Of a stretch of 64,000 nucleotides of DNA, positions 9,891 to 20,884 are shown in pieces. The position numbers and the translations under genes are program-made. How positions within the stretch are numbered: position 1 is the first letter of the stretch; every line of letters starts with the position of its first letter. Location: positions 42,568,001 to 42,632,000 of the forward strand of contig CM077597.1 in NCBI GenBank assembly GCA_039654915.1, read 5' to 3'. The notes under the pieces are model-generated. The model did not search any database. It was not told the origin of the DNA and was given only the letters and a program-made list of their open reading frames with translations. The DNA comes from Aquilaria yunnanensis (Eukaryota; Streptophyta; Magnoliopsida; Malvales; Thymelaeaceae).

Positions 9891-11530
9891 CCGAGAGATA
9901 TGGATTTCTCGTGACTCACACCGGTGATGTGATGCTCATGGATCAGGATGAGCCCACAACCTACGAGCAAGCTATGTCGGGGCCTAACTCTGAGAAGTGG
10001 CTAGTGGCCATGAAATCCGAGATGGAATCCATGTATGAAAACCAAGTATGGACTTTGGTTGTCCCACCTGAAAGGGTAAAACCCATAGGGTGCAAATGGG
10101 TTTTCAAGAAGAAAACTGACATGGATGGTAATGTGATTACCTTTAAGGGATGATTGGTTGCAAAAGGTTTTAAGCAAATTCATGGTATTGACTATGATGA
10201 AACTTTTTCACCAGTTGCTATTCTTAAATCCATCTGAATTTTGTTTGCTATTGCTGCACACTATGACTATGAGATATGGCAAATGGATGTCAAAACTACA
10301 TTCCTAAATGGAAAGCTACTTGAGGATGTGTACATGACACAACCTGAGGGTTTTTTCACTCCTGAGAATGCCAATAAAGTGTGCAAGTTGCAAAGGTCCA
10401 TTTATGGACTAAAGCAAGCTTCTCGAAGTTGGAATCTTCATTTTGATGATGCAATCAAAGAGTTTGGTTTTATCAACAATGAAGATGAACCTTGTGTCTA
10501 CAAGAAGGTTAGTGGGAGTGCTATTGTCTTCTTGGTGTTGTATGTAGATGACATACTACTCATCGGGAATGACATTCCTGAGCTGCAGTCTGTGAAGACT
10601 TGGCTAGGGAAATGTTTCTCTATGAAGGACTTGGGTGAAGCAGCCTATGTGTTAGGCATCAGGATCTATAGAGATAGATCTAGAAAGCTTCTTGGCCTAA
10701 GTCAAAGTACATATATTAACAAGGTGCTAAAGAGGTTTAGCATGCAAGATTCCAAGAAAGGATTCTTGCCCATGTCGCATGGTATCACTCTTTCTAGATC
10801 TCAGTGTCCGAGTACAACCGAGGAGAGAGAGCGCATGAGTAAGATTCCATATGCCTCAGAAATTGGATCTATCATGTTTGCCATGATATGTACTCGTCCC
10901 GATGTCGCATATGCTTTGAGCATGACGAGTAAGTACCAATCAAACCCCAGTGAGAGTCACTGGACAGCTGTTAAGAACATCCTTAAGTACTTACGAAGGA
11001 CTAAGTATGCATTCTTGGTCTTTGGAGGTGAAGATGAGCTTGTTGTAAAGGGTTACACCGACGCAAGCTTCCAATCCGATAAGGATGATTTTAGATCACA
11101 ATCTAGTTATGTGTTTTGTATTGGTGGTGGTGTTGTGAGCTAGAAGAGTTCAAAGCAAGAGACAGCAGCTGACTCTACAGTAGAATTTGAGTACATTGCC
11201 GCCTCTGATGCTGCAAAGGAGGCAGTTTGGATTAAGAAGTTCATCACTGAACTTGGAATGGTTCCAAGCATTGTCAACCCGATAGAGCTCTATTGTGACA
11301 ACAATGGAGTAATCGCACAGGCTAAGGATCCTCGATCTCACTAGCAATCCAAACATATACTCCGACGCTATCATCTCATCAGGGAGATCATTGAGAGGGG
11401 TGATGTAAGGATATGCAGGACCTCGACAGATAGCAACATTGCTGATCCACTGACAAAGCCCCTTACGCTGCAAAAGCATGATAGCCATTCTAGGTCCGTT
11501 GGTATTAGATACATGGATGATTGGCTTTAG
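9891..11530 (+). pseudogene. Copia reverse transcriptase and RNase H
   Basis: Same frame as the end of integrase. The RT N-terminus is EQAMSGPNSEKWLVAMKSEM (about 9963), followed by VKPIGCKWVFKKKTDMDG, then a TGA at 10151-10153, LVAKGFKQIHGIDYDETFSP, a TGA at 10235-10237, and QMDVKTTFLNGKLLEDVYMT. The catalytic YVDD is in LVLYVDDILLIGND (about 10535-10575). RNase H begins near VKGYTDASFQSDKDD (about 11047) and is cut by TAG at 11141-11143 and TAG at 11342-11344; the natural end is ...MDDWL then TAG at 11528-11530, just before the polypurine tract. Four in-frame stops make it inactive. The active-site residues themselves look conserved. Confidence 0.92.
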
Positions 11531-11531
11531 T

Positions 11532-11543
11532 GCAAGTGGGAGA
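11532..11543 (+). other. Polypurine tract of the copia element
   Basis: GCAAGTGGGAGA lies directly upstream of the 3' LTR, where plant copia elements prime plus-strand DNA synthesis. Position and composition support the call. Confidence 0.8.
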
Positions 11544-11544
11544 T

Positions 11545-12952
11545 TGTTAGTGTTGTGCCCAAAAGCCAATCATGAGATGATTGTATTTTTTGCACATTGA
11601 GTCATGATATTTTATTAAGGCATTAATCCAGCAATTATGTTTGTTGTTTTGTTTCTGCGTAACTTAACAAACATAATTGTAACCCTAGAATAATGATATT
11701 CTTAAACATCCCTGGTCTAGTATTATTGTGGAGCGGGTTGCAATAATACATAATGACTAGCATATGTGGAGACTAATATGAGATATGTAGTCTACGTATG
11801 GTACAACTTGTGTACTGGAACGACCCCACCATGAGAACATTACATGGATCGTTATATGAGTGTCATAAGTGATTCTCATAGTGAACATGGTATATGTAGT
11901 CCATCGACCTAAGATCATCAAGGTTCCCTACATGTGAGTCACATACTTTGATACTTTCCTTTGTTGTTCGTAACTGAGTGAACTTGAAGGAGGTCATTAG
12001 GTATGTCACATATCATGTGGAGGGATTTGTATGATCAAGATGGGATTTGTCCTTCCTATGTAACGGGAGTGATATCTTTGGGCCCCTTAATAGAGTAAGA
12101 CTTAGAAAAATGCATGGCCATGCTCAGATGAGTTGATATACGATATCAATGTCATCAGTTTAAGTTGGTCTACTAGGTAATCAAGAAACCAAAGATTGGG
12201 CTATACGAGAGTGACACATTCCATGTCTCGTGCTTAGTCTTGATATCTTGGACAAAGGGACAATGGCATATATCGGTGATGATCATAAAGGTTTAGTCGA
12301 ATCATCGACAATCTTGTCACTTCGGTAGCAATGATGTGTTGCTAGACACCGCTCATTGCTTATGATCATAAATGTGATTTATGATCATTGCCAACATGGT
12401 AAGAGCCTATTGGGTCGCACACATAGAGCTATTTGGATCATTAGAGTGCATGGGCTAATAATTTGGGTTTTGGTTTCACAATAATTTCATATTAATAATG
12501 GGCCCAATAGTTGAGCCATTATTAAGCCCAAAATTAAAGCCTAATTGGATTAGGGCTTTGAAACCTATTAGGCCTAGAAGTTGAGTCTCACTATAAATAC
12601 AACTTCTAGTGAAAAATTCGTAGGTCTCCTTGCCCTAGCCTCCCAAAAGGACAGCTGCACTCTTCTCTTGCAATTCCTTGGAAGACGCACGCTAGCACTG
12701 CGAGCGCAAGAGAAACGCATCTACCGAGACATGGTGGAAGCGTGGTTATCCCGAGAGGCTCGTGTGGATACCATAGAGAGCTTTAACACGTCAACTATTC
12801 AGGTTTTGTGATTCCACTCTACAGTTGAGTGAGAGATCTCAACCGAAAATTAGGTATGAAATTTTTCGAACACCCGGTTTAGCCCGTTTCACTTGGATCC
12901 TGGAGGGTTTCTGTTAAATTCCGCTACGCAGTTTGGCTCCCGAAACCCATCA
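11545..12952 (+). repeat. 3' LTR of the copia element
   Basis: 1408 bp, TGTTAGTG...CCATCA, a close match to the 5' LTR. A short deletion in the GGTACAAGTTGGAGAACTTG segment (near 11800-11815) accounts for most of the length difference. The gypsy integrase sequence resumes immediately after it. Confidence 0.94.
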
Positions 12953-13494
12953 CTGAGATCATTCCTGGCACCACGGCTAAGATTAGATTGATCGAGAAAC
13001 AGATTAAAGCAGCAAACGATTGGTAGACTAAGGATGGAAATTTAAGGAGACAAGATTTGAGTTTTGAAGTTGGTGATAAAGTATTTCTCAAAGTATCTCC
13101 AATAAAGGGAGTAGCCCGGTATGGGAAGAGGGGTAAGTTGGACCTTAGGTACATTGGACCCTACAAGATCTTGGAGAACATAGGGAGGGTTACTTATCAG
13201 TTGGCATTACCACACAACTTGTCCCATGTGCATAACGTGTTTCACGTTAGTCTTCTAAAGAAATGCACAGTGGACCTAGGACAAGTACTTTACACTTCAT
13301 TGGTTCCCATCTAGGAGAACTTAACCTAGAAGAAGAGGCCCATTAAGATCCTCGATAAGCAAGTTAGGAAACTCTGAACCAAGTCGATTCCAATGGTTAA
13401 GATCCTTTGGTCAAACCAAAGTGAAAAGGAAGCTACTTTTGAGACAGAGAAGGATATGTTGAAAAGCTATCCTAGTGAGTTCCCTCAGTTATAA
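12953..13494 (+). pseudogene. Element B integrase C-terminus with chromodomain-like tail
   Basis: Continues the gypsy integrase interrupted at 3147. It reads TEIIPGTTAKIRLIEKQIKA, an internal stop, LSFEVGDKVFLKVSPIKGVA, then the GPY motif in YIGPYKILENIGRVTYQLAL (about 13150-13205) and LPHNLSHVHNVFHVSLLKKC. After further stops comes a tail resembling the chromovirus C-terminus (KILWSNQSEKEATFETEKDM, about 13402-13460), ending with TAA at 13492-13494. The tail type is typical of plant Tekay/Del-like chromoviruses, where it is thought to guide insertion to heterochromatin. It carries several stops and is not functional. Confidence 0.88.
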
Positions 13495-13519
13495 TAGAAT
13501 TTGGGGGACCAAATTCCAG

Positions 13520-13532
13520 AAGAAGGGGAGAA
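13520..13532 (+). other. Polypurine tract of element B
   Basis: AGAAGGGGAGAA, immediately before the TGTTATGG that opens the LTR. It matches the AGGGGAGAATG context usual for this gypsy group. Confidence 0.75.
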
Positions 13533-16145
13533 TGTTATGGCTTTCCTAGATGGAAGTTCATTGGAGGAAGGAAAATTATTTGAAACTTAGTTTTGAACCT
13601 TACTTGAATTTCACAAAACATGAATAGGTAGGTTTATCAAAGTTCACTAAGTTCTAAAAAGGTTAAGGCATTAAATGAAGTTTGGAGGAAAAATGGTAAT
13701 TTTGCATTCTGAAGAGTCGAGCCAGGTCCTGAGTGTTAAAAAATGAGTTTTGAAAACCTAACTTTTACTCTTAACCCAAGTTTAGCTCAAATAAACAAGA
13801 CTTGACCAAGTTTTACTAGTTGCTAAGGAAGGAAAGGGGGATTTTTGTAACTATTCATAAACTTTGGTGGCTTAGTTTTAAAATGAGTATATAAGTTGGT
13901 GAAGTGGAGAAGAGGTTGTTTTTTTGCTCAAACCTAAGTTCAACCTCACCTCCACCATTTTTCATGATTTAGAGATCAAAACCAAAGGATTTTGGTGAAA
14001 ATTAAAGCTACCAAGGGTGCTTATGCATTAGGAAGCTTTTTCTAAGTGACATTTCAAGTTTTTGGAGCTTGGAACCATGTTTCCAGCAATCCCCTATTTT
14101 TTATGCGAGGTAACTTGTGATTTCATGATGAATTCTTGTTTATTACTTGATTGGGAGATTGGGTTTTGATTAGAAGTTAGTAATTGTATGTTTTATGCCT
14201 TTGTTAGCTTGGAGCTAGGAAAAACTTTTTGGGACTTTGGTGCTTGAGGAAGAGTTGATTGATTCTTGCTTGTGAGTTGAAGTAAAGGTAAGGTAGTTAT
14301 GGTTTCATGCTTGTTTAATGTTATTGGATTGTTGTTGCTTGATGAAATCAAGTAGTTTTGACAATAACATTAGTTAGTGCACAAGTGTGATGATGGTGGA
14401 CTATGAGTTTGATGGAGTTTGGAATGATGTTTTAATGCATCATATTTATGTTTTTGGTAGTTTCTTGTTGCCTTTGTGTATGTGAAGTTGAAAGGCCATC
14501 CAAGCATGATTGGTATGCTTGGGAAGTCTTCCAAAGTGTATGCGGAAAAACTGGGCATTTTCTAGGCATCAAACAGATGGAGACACGTCGCCAAGCATTT
14601 CATGAAAATTCCATAGAGTTTTGTACTATGGTGATGCGTCTTAGTTCGTTGGCAATGCGCCACCATGACAACTTTGACACCTGGTACTACTTTTACCGTA
14701 ACTTTTTGCTCAAGTGTGCGATTGAGGCAATTCTAGTTTCCACACAAAGGTAAGAGAGAGAACTATCATGTCCATGCCTTTACTAAGCTTGGAATTGCCC
14801 AAGTTTGGATTTATTTTACCTTAAAGTGAAGGCATGTTTGGCCACAATAAAGCACCATTAGTCGGGTGTAGGGTTTAGTACCATCAGAGGCCTAGTTTGG
14901 CCTTTGTTTTTTAGGCTGTGCTATGAGAAATTTGATGCACCTAGGGGTTGGAATGAACCTATGAAATGAGTCCAACCATGACATCACTACTCCACTAGTG
15001 TGAACCAAGTAATGGTGGATAGGTATACTCCTTGAGTGAAGGTTTAGTACACTTGTGGCCTAGGCAACATTACTTGAGGCACAAGTGAGAACCTAGCACA
15101 CTCTTGGTAAGAGTTTAAGGTAGAAGCTTAGTGCACAAGTGACCCAGGCAAGTCTAAAGGCTTTAGACACTATGTGGAGGCTTAGTACACCTAGTGAGTT
15201 TGCCAGAACTCGAGCAAGGTGCATCCACCATGTTCACCTGTACAACATAAAGGAGGTTCGAACTAGTGATGAATTTCACTAGTTAGGTTAGTGAGTAATG
15301 CTTGCGTGTAGACAGGGCTTTGCCTTGTAGTTTAAGGACTAGGCAGAGGACAAGTCCTACAGGATTGAAACTTATGCGCATAGGTTTTGCTTCAAGCTAT
15401 ATGAGCTCACATCAGATTACATATGATCATATATGTGTTGTCCTTAGTATCTTTTCTTATAGGTGAAGAACCCTTGCTGAGAATTCTTGAATTCTCACTC
15501 CCTAGTCATGTTGTGCAGATTTTGATGTTGTAAGGCCTGATAACCGCTAAAGGTTGTCGCAATAGTCTGTTGTTGCAAGTACTTTGTTTAAGAATCCTTG
15601 TGATTCTAGTTTTCATGGTTACTTGTTGGTTAAGTAACAATACTAATTATAGTATTTTTCTTGGCTACATAGGCTAGCAGTACATGGATAGGCTTTTGAG
15701 ACTCGCCACTAGGACTTTTCTCCAAGGTGGGAGTTAGTGGATCTTAGTAAGAGGCTTGTATATATTGTATGCCTCGTCACCTTTTATGTCTTCGTTCAGA
15801 GCTTTAGACTCTAAGGTTGCTCTTGAGTGAGGAGCATTATTCGATTTCTTTTGGATGCCCTCAAACGGTTGATATGTGTAGTCATAATAATATCAATGCT
15901 GATTTTATATCCTTTGACTGTTTGAACTTGATTTCTATGGAAAGTGCCTTGGCCAAGTGAATGTTTTATGGTTTTTGTGTACTTTAGTCAAAACTGAATG
16001 AGCATGCATCCTACATTTTCTAGGTTAATCAACTAGTTCCATGAAGTTTCAATTCACACAGATATATAACTAGCCAATTGCAACCACAGTGAGATTTGTT
16101 CCCACAGGCTTTCTGAGCAAGGCCAAGGGATGCCATGTCATAACA
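13533..16145 (+). repeat. 3' LTR of gypsy element B
   Basis: Begins TGTTATGG after the polypurine tract and most likely ends GTCATAACA at 16145, so the ends TGTTAT/ATAACA are inverted copies; length about 2613 bp. A TATATAAG box lies near 13890. The segment CTTGCTGAGAATTCTTGAAT (about 15474) resembles a phrase I associate with Del/Tekay LTRs. No coding capacity; the ORF at 14448-14753 looks like chance. The 5' LTR is not in the window, so the right border rests on the inverted ends alone. A 92-bp spacer (16146-16237) separates it from element C. Confidence 0.75.
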
Positions 16146-16237
16146 TCTATTCTTTTTCTTTCTCCATAGTTGGGCCTAACTTCTTACTGATCTTGAAGTG
16201 ATTTGCAAGTGATGTTGTAACAGGCTTACCATCTATC

Positions 16238-16953
16238 ATTGATGACCAACAGAACTAATGCACATCGAACACCACCGATACCAAAGGTAACTTTCTGACA
16301 GCCTCTATGGGTACTTCAATTGAGGCAAAACAAAATGACATCGAAAGGTTTGAAGGGGTCATGAAGGGACCTCTAAATGATAGGATCTTATTCAAAGTAC
16401 CTTGCCAGAAAGGTACCTCATAAAAATGAAGCTTATTGCCCAATGTTGAGGTACTTCATTAAGTGGGTACCTCAGATAGAAAGCCCTAGTTCCATAACCA
16501 TTTCCATTGGAATACCCCTAATACTTTATCCAGAATAGCTTAATGTTTTAGGACCTCGGGAATAGCTTCCTAAAGTTCCCTAAGGAGCTCAACAGTGAAC
16601 ATTATTCCATACACTGAGCAATACCATTAGGAGGATAGCCTCAGATGACAAGATAGCCCAAAGGAAGGTTGTCTTGGTATGACTACAGGAAGCCTGGATC
16701 TAGTTGGACACATTTCCTACCTAGTCCAAGAAGTTGATTAACAGAATACTTGCCCCTTACCCTATAAATGTATGGTACCTTACTTAATTCTTATCCTCAC
16801 ACATTTTATATGACTTAAGCATTAAAAGGTTCCCCCCCAAAAAAACTCTAGGGACCCTCATAGCTGCCTCTTTTTTATTTTAGGCTTTCGTAAAATGGCT
16901 ACTATTATAACATTGGCATTGCTAAGTATGTATATAATAGAGGATGATGGACA
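16238..16953 (+). repeat. 5' LTR of element C
   Basis: Aligns with 23935 onward: shared stretches include ATGATAGGATCT, TTCAAAGTACCTTGCC, AAGTGGGTACCTCAGATAGA, GGATCTAGTTGGACAC and CCCTATAAATGTA, and the match continues through TTTTAGGCTTTC to the end near 16953. CCTATAAATG near 16764 is a likely TATA box. Borders are estimated from the pairwise match to within a few bases. Confidence 0.8.
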
Positions 16954-18640
16954 TCAAATCGCATCACCCAAAGGAACCCAGCCCCAAGTCACTACCATAA
17001 CGATGTGAATATTTGAATATGAGAGGATTCTTAGCCACCAAATGGAGGTAGATCTGAATCTTCCTAAAGGTGCGCACGTCGTAGAAGACAAGCTGCCACT
17101 TATCGTGATGGGGGGACTTCCAAGCCATTCCCAGTCTTCCATCATCACAAGAATGGAATAACTATGAGGATGAAATCTAGGTCTGACCAAGTTCACCCAG
17201 AAAGACCTCCCACAGAGGAGCTCACTCAGTCTGGCACATCATGCTTCTTAGAAGGGTGACTTAAGGGAATGTGCTCACAGAACATCTCCTACACATGAAT
17301 GCCTTCTGGATCAAAGAATCATAAAAAAAAATATGCCCACCCTTCGTGGAATGAAAACCTTCCATGTAGAAGATCTATCCCCCTATTGAATGAGTTAGTC
17401 GCCAAAATGGTGATAGTGTTTGGAAAATATAGATGCTTACCATCAAGCAAAGGAGTTGCCTTCAAAAGGCACCCTTATGAAGCCCGTTGAATGGCTAGAT
17501 GGAATAAAAAGGAAAATGGATAAACAACCTATCTGACATAAATTTTTACAATTACCACTTGACAATAAGTCTCCGTTCACTCAGACAATGATCAACATAT
17601 ATGCGTTGAGTGACCCTCAATCCATACAACTAGCACACTATGACGAGTAACTTGAGTTCACCAGAAATAGCTCGGCAGTGGAACACGCCAACATGAAAGT
17701 CAATGAAGGGGAAAGAAACTTCTTTTGTTCAGTCAGAACTATTCATCTAATAAGTACTAGACTCTCGACAATTGAAAGGAAGATGAAAGAACATGAGACC
17801 ACACTATTAGAACTCAGCAACTCTGGGAATGAGCTGATAAGGGAGGATAGATCAATCATTAAATTCCTACATGATAACCCTTTTAGTTACAAACTAGATC
17901 AGAAAATGGCACATAAGAAAGGTTATGTGTGGTCTTAGAACTAGCATTGACATCCTATTTGCACATTTGCTCAGAAACTTACATGTTCCTCTGGAAAGGT
18001 TGAGCCAATGATGTTGGCCACATACGGGGTGAACCTAGAGGAACTACCTATCCTCAGGTGCGTTAACCAGGTAAGAAAGGTCAGTAAGGGATCGTACCAA
18101 TCTTTTTACCTCTAATACAATGAGGTTCATTGTCATGGATGTGCCATCCCCTTATAGTTCATAGCCAAACTTTCATATGAGAGCAATATCAAGTACCTAG
18201 TGGTGATCTTTGCTACTGAGAAAGAAAATGCACACATCTATACCGACCAAGTTGAGGCAAGAAAGTTATTCAAAAAAACTCATTGAACGTTAAGCAAGAA
18301 TTACATGAATACTACGAACACAGGGAGAATGGCTGAGGTTAACGGGCCATTGACATCATCCATAAAGGACAACAAAGGCTTATGCAAGGAAGTAAAAGTT
18401 GAGAGCCTGAAATTGATTCACAAGTGACATTTTAAGATCGGGGAGAACAAGCTCGATCAAGAAAAGCGAAGGTAACATGTTTCTTGATCATGAATAAATA
18501 CCTCTTCAACTATTCACCAAAAATATGCCCAGGATTAGCTCAAACATCATACAACACAATCTCAACGTAAATCCCAATGCTCTTTCGATATGGCAAAAAA
18601 ATTGAAACATGAGTACGCGCAATGGAGACTTCATTACACA
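16954..18640 (+). pseudogene. Element C gag-protease region, heavily decayed
   Basis: Mostly unreadable. The best anchor is near 18120-18290, where MRFIVMDVPSPYSS and, after a shift, KYLVVIFATEKENAHIYTDQ followed by VEARKLF correspond to the protease region of element D (RFIVMNVPSSYNAIL, KYLTVTFATKDGDAEVFIDQ and AEVRKVV). Upstream, 17678-17938 reads an open stretch with KVNEGERNFFCSVRTIHLIS that may be gag-derived, but I cannot align it with confidence. Frequent stops and frameshifts rule out function. Confidence 0.6.
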
Positions 18641-19400
18641 AGAAATTCAATGGCTCCTATAGGTGGGATCAAAATGGGAGGTGAAGTATCCAGATTGGTT
18701 GAGTAGTGTAGTGATTGCAATGAAGGAAAGGAGTGAGAAATTATGAATGTACATTGACTTCATCAAGGTCAATGACACCTGTCCAAAGGACTTCTGCCCT
18801 TTGCCTTTGATTGGCCGCTTAGTAAATTCGATGGCTGAGCACAAGATGTTAAGCTTCTTAGATACCTTTAATCGGTATCATCAAACCTAAATGAACCTAG
18901 TAAATAAGGATAACATATCTTTCAAAATTGATGACCACACATTTTGTTACATATGAATGCCTTTTGGTCTAAAAAATGCAAAACTAACATACCAGTGTTT
19001 GGTGCACAAGGTATTCATAGAAAAAAAATTAGGAGGAACATGGACGCCTACATTAGTGACTTGATCATCAATAATAGAGACAGTAGAGACCACATTTCTG
19101 ACCTGAGAGAAACCTTTTAGCAATTAAGGATGCTCGACATACGTTTAAACCGTAAAAGTGTGTGTTTGGCATAAAAGTGGGCATGTTCATCAGCTTTATT
19201 ATTTTTTAATCCTTTAGAAAATTACATCACGGAAAAAGACATGATAGTATTCTTGATGAAGTTCATGCAAGGACATATGGATCTCAGATTGGCACTGATG
19301 CCCATGGCAGACTAATCCTTCAACATGGTTACTTTAGGCCTACTTTTAGGAAGGATGCCCAAAGATGAGTTTGATTTTTTGACAAGTGCCAAAGGATTGC
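18641..19400 (+). pseudogene. Element C reverse transcriptase
   Basis: Frame-shifted fragments match Tat-type RT. KDFCPLPLIGRLVNSMAEHK and SFLDTFNRYHQT (about 18790-18885) parallel KDSYPLPPIDQLVDSTAEYG and SFVDAFSGYHQI of element D. MPFGLKNAKLTYQCLVHKVF (about 18958-19015) and RRNMDAYISDLIINNRDSRD (about 19032-19090) follow. The catalytic YVDD has become YISD, so the active site is lost. The domain breaks down after about 19200, with RNase H missing or unreadable. Confidence 0.85.
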
Positions 19401-19439
19401 CCCTATACAATGAGAACCATCTAAAGTAACAAACTCAGG

Positions 19440-20340
19440 TGATTTCCCTTCTCCATTTGTTATATGGGGAATTGACCTCATTGGGCTTTACGTCATGGCC
19501 TTAGGAGGGGTGAAATGTTGTTTGGTATCATTGATTACTTCACAAAGTGGATCAAACCCAAAGCACTTGCCTATATATTGGCCAAAGAAATCTAGAAATT
19601 TTTGTAAAATAACATTATCTAGAAATTCAAATTGTCGAGAGTGTTAATGGCAGATAACGAAACACAATTCATTGATAAAGGATTCCACAAATTCACTGGC
19701 AACCTTAGGATCATGATACACTTTGCTCGAGTAGCACAACCCTAAAGTAATGAATAGGAAGAAGTGCCTAACCAAACTCTAAAAGAAGGAATAGGGAAAA
19801 AGGTTTAGTGAAGCCAAGGACAAAAGGCCTAGAGAACTACAAAGCATGCTATGGAGCTAATAAACAACACCAAGTAAATCAATAATGGAAACTCCTTTCT
19901 TCCTTACTTACAAGGTGAAAGCACTCTTGCCAGCCAAAATAGCACAACCTTTGACATGATTGCAAATTTATTACTAAGAAAAGAATGTCAATGGCCTTAA
20001 GTTAAGCTCGAATTAATTGAAAAACTTTGGGTAATGGCAGAGTTGAGGAGAAATGCCTTATAGCAAAGGATTGCCTTGTTGAAAAATTTGACGGCTAAGC
20101 CCAAAAACATAAAAATTGGGGTCCTCATCCTTCAAAAGGCCAAGCTCAATGCTCAAAAGCCTTCACATGGACTACTTCAAGCTAATTAGGAAGAGGCTTA
20201 CCTTCAAGCTATAGAATGGTTTCAAATAAAACTTAAAAACACTTGGCATGCAAACAGCCTAAGAAATTATTTTTCTTAGATAAAGTGCCATGATAACTTG
20301 GTACTTCGAGAAGGTGACCAAGGAAGACAAGGCTAGGGTG
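19440..20340 (+). pseudogene. Element C integrase
   Basis: Starts near the core with WGIDLIG and GGVKCCLV (about 19467-19520), then DYFTKWIKPKALAYILAKE (frame-shifted), SRVLMADNETQFIDKGFHKF (about 19637-19695) and ARVAQP. The C-terminal part (ELRRNAL, RIALLKNLTAKPKNIKIGVL and KNTWHAN) parallels ELRRKAFQQRIAAA and KNTWHSDALKKFYA of element D. The HHCC finger is not evident. Several stops are visible. It ends near 20340. Confidence 0.85.
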
Positions 20341-20884
20341 TGAGGCAACTTTGTAACGGGCAAAACCAAACCATACCTAATACATGTACCTCGAGCATAT
20401 GTATTAAAACAGCTCCTGTGCCCCAACCAATGTACCAACTATTGTATAAAGAAAATGATTTCTTTTATTTGCATTTTAGCATTTCTTATAAGTTTGAATT
20501 TAGTTTGAAAGTAAAGCCTATAGATAGGGAAAAGTCATCCCCTTCCCAAGCATATTTATAGTGTTATAAAAATGTAATGTTAACAAGAAGTGCAATACAA
20601 GACTTAGGAGCAACCTTTCAAAGACAACTTGAAGTTGATCTTAGAGACCCCTAAGAACTCCTAAGAACTCATGTGAGATCTAGAGACCTCAAAACATCAA
20701 ACAGGGGATACTAGTGAAACAACGAATCAAAAATCACCTGAAAACTTGTACCTAAACCCTGTTCTTAAAATAATTAGTTTAAGAAGTTAATGAACACTAA
20801 TCTAAGTAAAACATAACTTTCGGAAAGAGGCTTTATTACTAATCAGCCTACAAATACATCGGGAAAAAGGGGTACATGAAGAAA
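20341..20884. other. Spacer between integrase and antisense gene of element C
   Basis: AT-rich, with no domain I recognise; the ORF at 20340-20561 has no family signature. By analogy with element D this is the gap between the convergent ends of pol and the antisense gene. The hairpin repeats seen in D are not obvious here. Confidence 0.4.

Larger units (their letters stand above)
3148..12952 (+). mobile_element. Ty1/copia LTR retrotransposon, founder of the LTR-1416 family, inserted in element B
   Basis: A structurally complete but mutated copia element: 5' LTR (3148-4564), primer site, leader, gag-protease-integrase-RT-RNase H, polypurine tract and 3' LTR (11545-12952). The domain order, with integrase before RT, defines Ty1/copia. 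Its total of 9805 bp includes a 1.4-kb solo LTR in the leader; without it the element is about 8.4 kb. The flanking 5-mers are CTACG (3143-3147) and CTGAG (12953-12957), which agree at only 3 of 5 bases, consistent with a decayed target duplication. The gypsy integrase reading continues across the two flanks, which proves insertion into B. The protein style suggests the Angela/TAR/Tork part of the copia tree; I cannot resolve the lineage by eye. Confidence 0.93.

Noticed and set aside
7588..11530. A functional copia polyprotein rescued by stop-codon readthrough
   Set aside because: Too many stops plus a frameshift in integrase; related elements have sense codons at these places, so this is decay and not recoding.
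3143..12957. A perfect target duplication for the copia element
   Set aside because: CTACG and CTGAG share only three of five bases; I report the borders from LTR ends and the gypsy reading frame instead.
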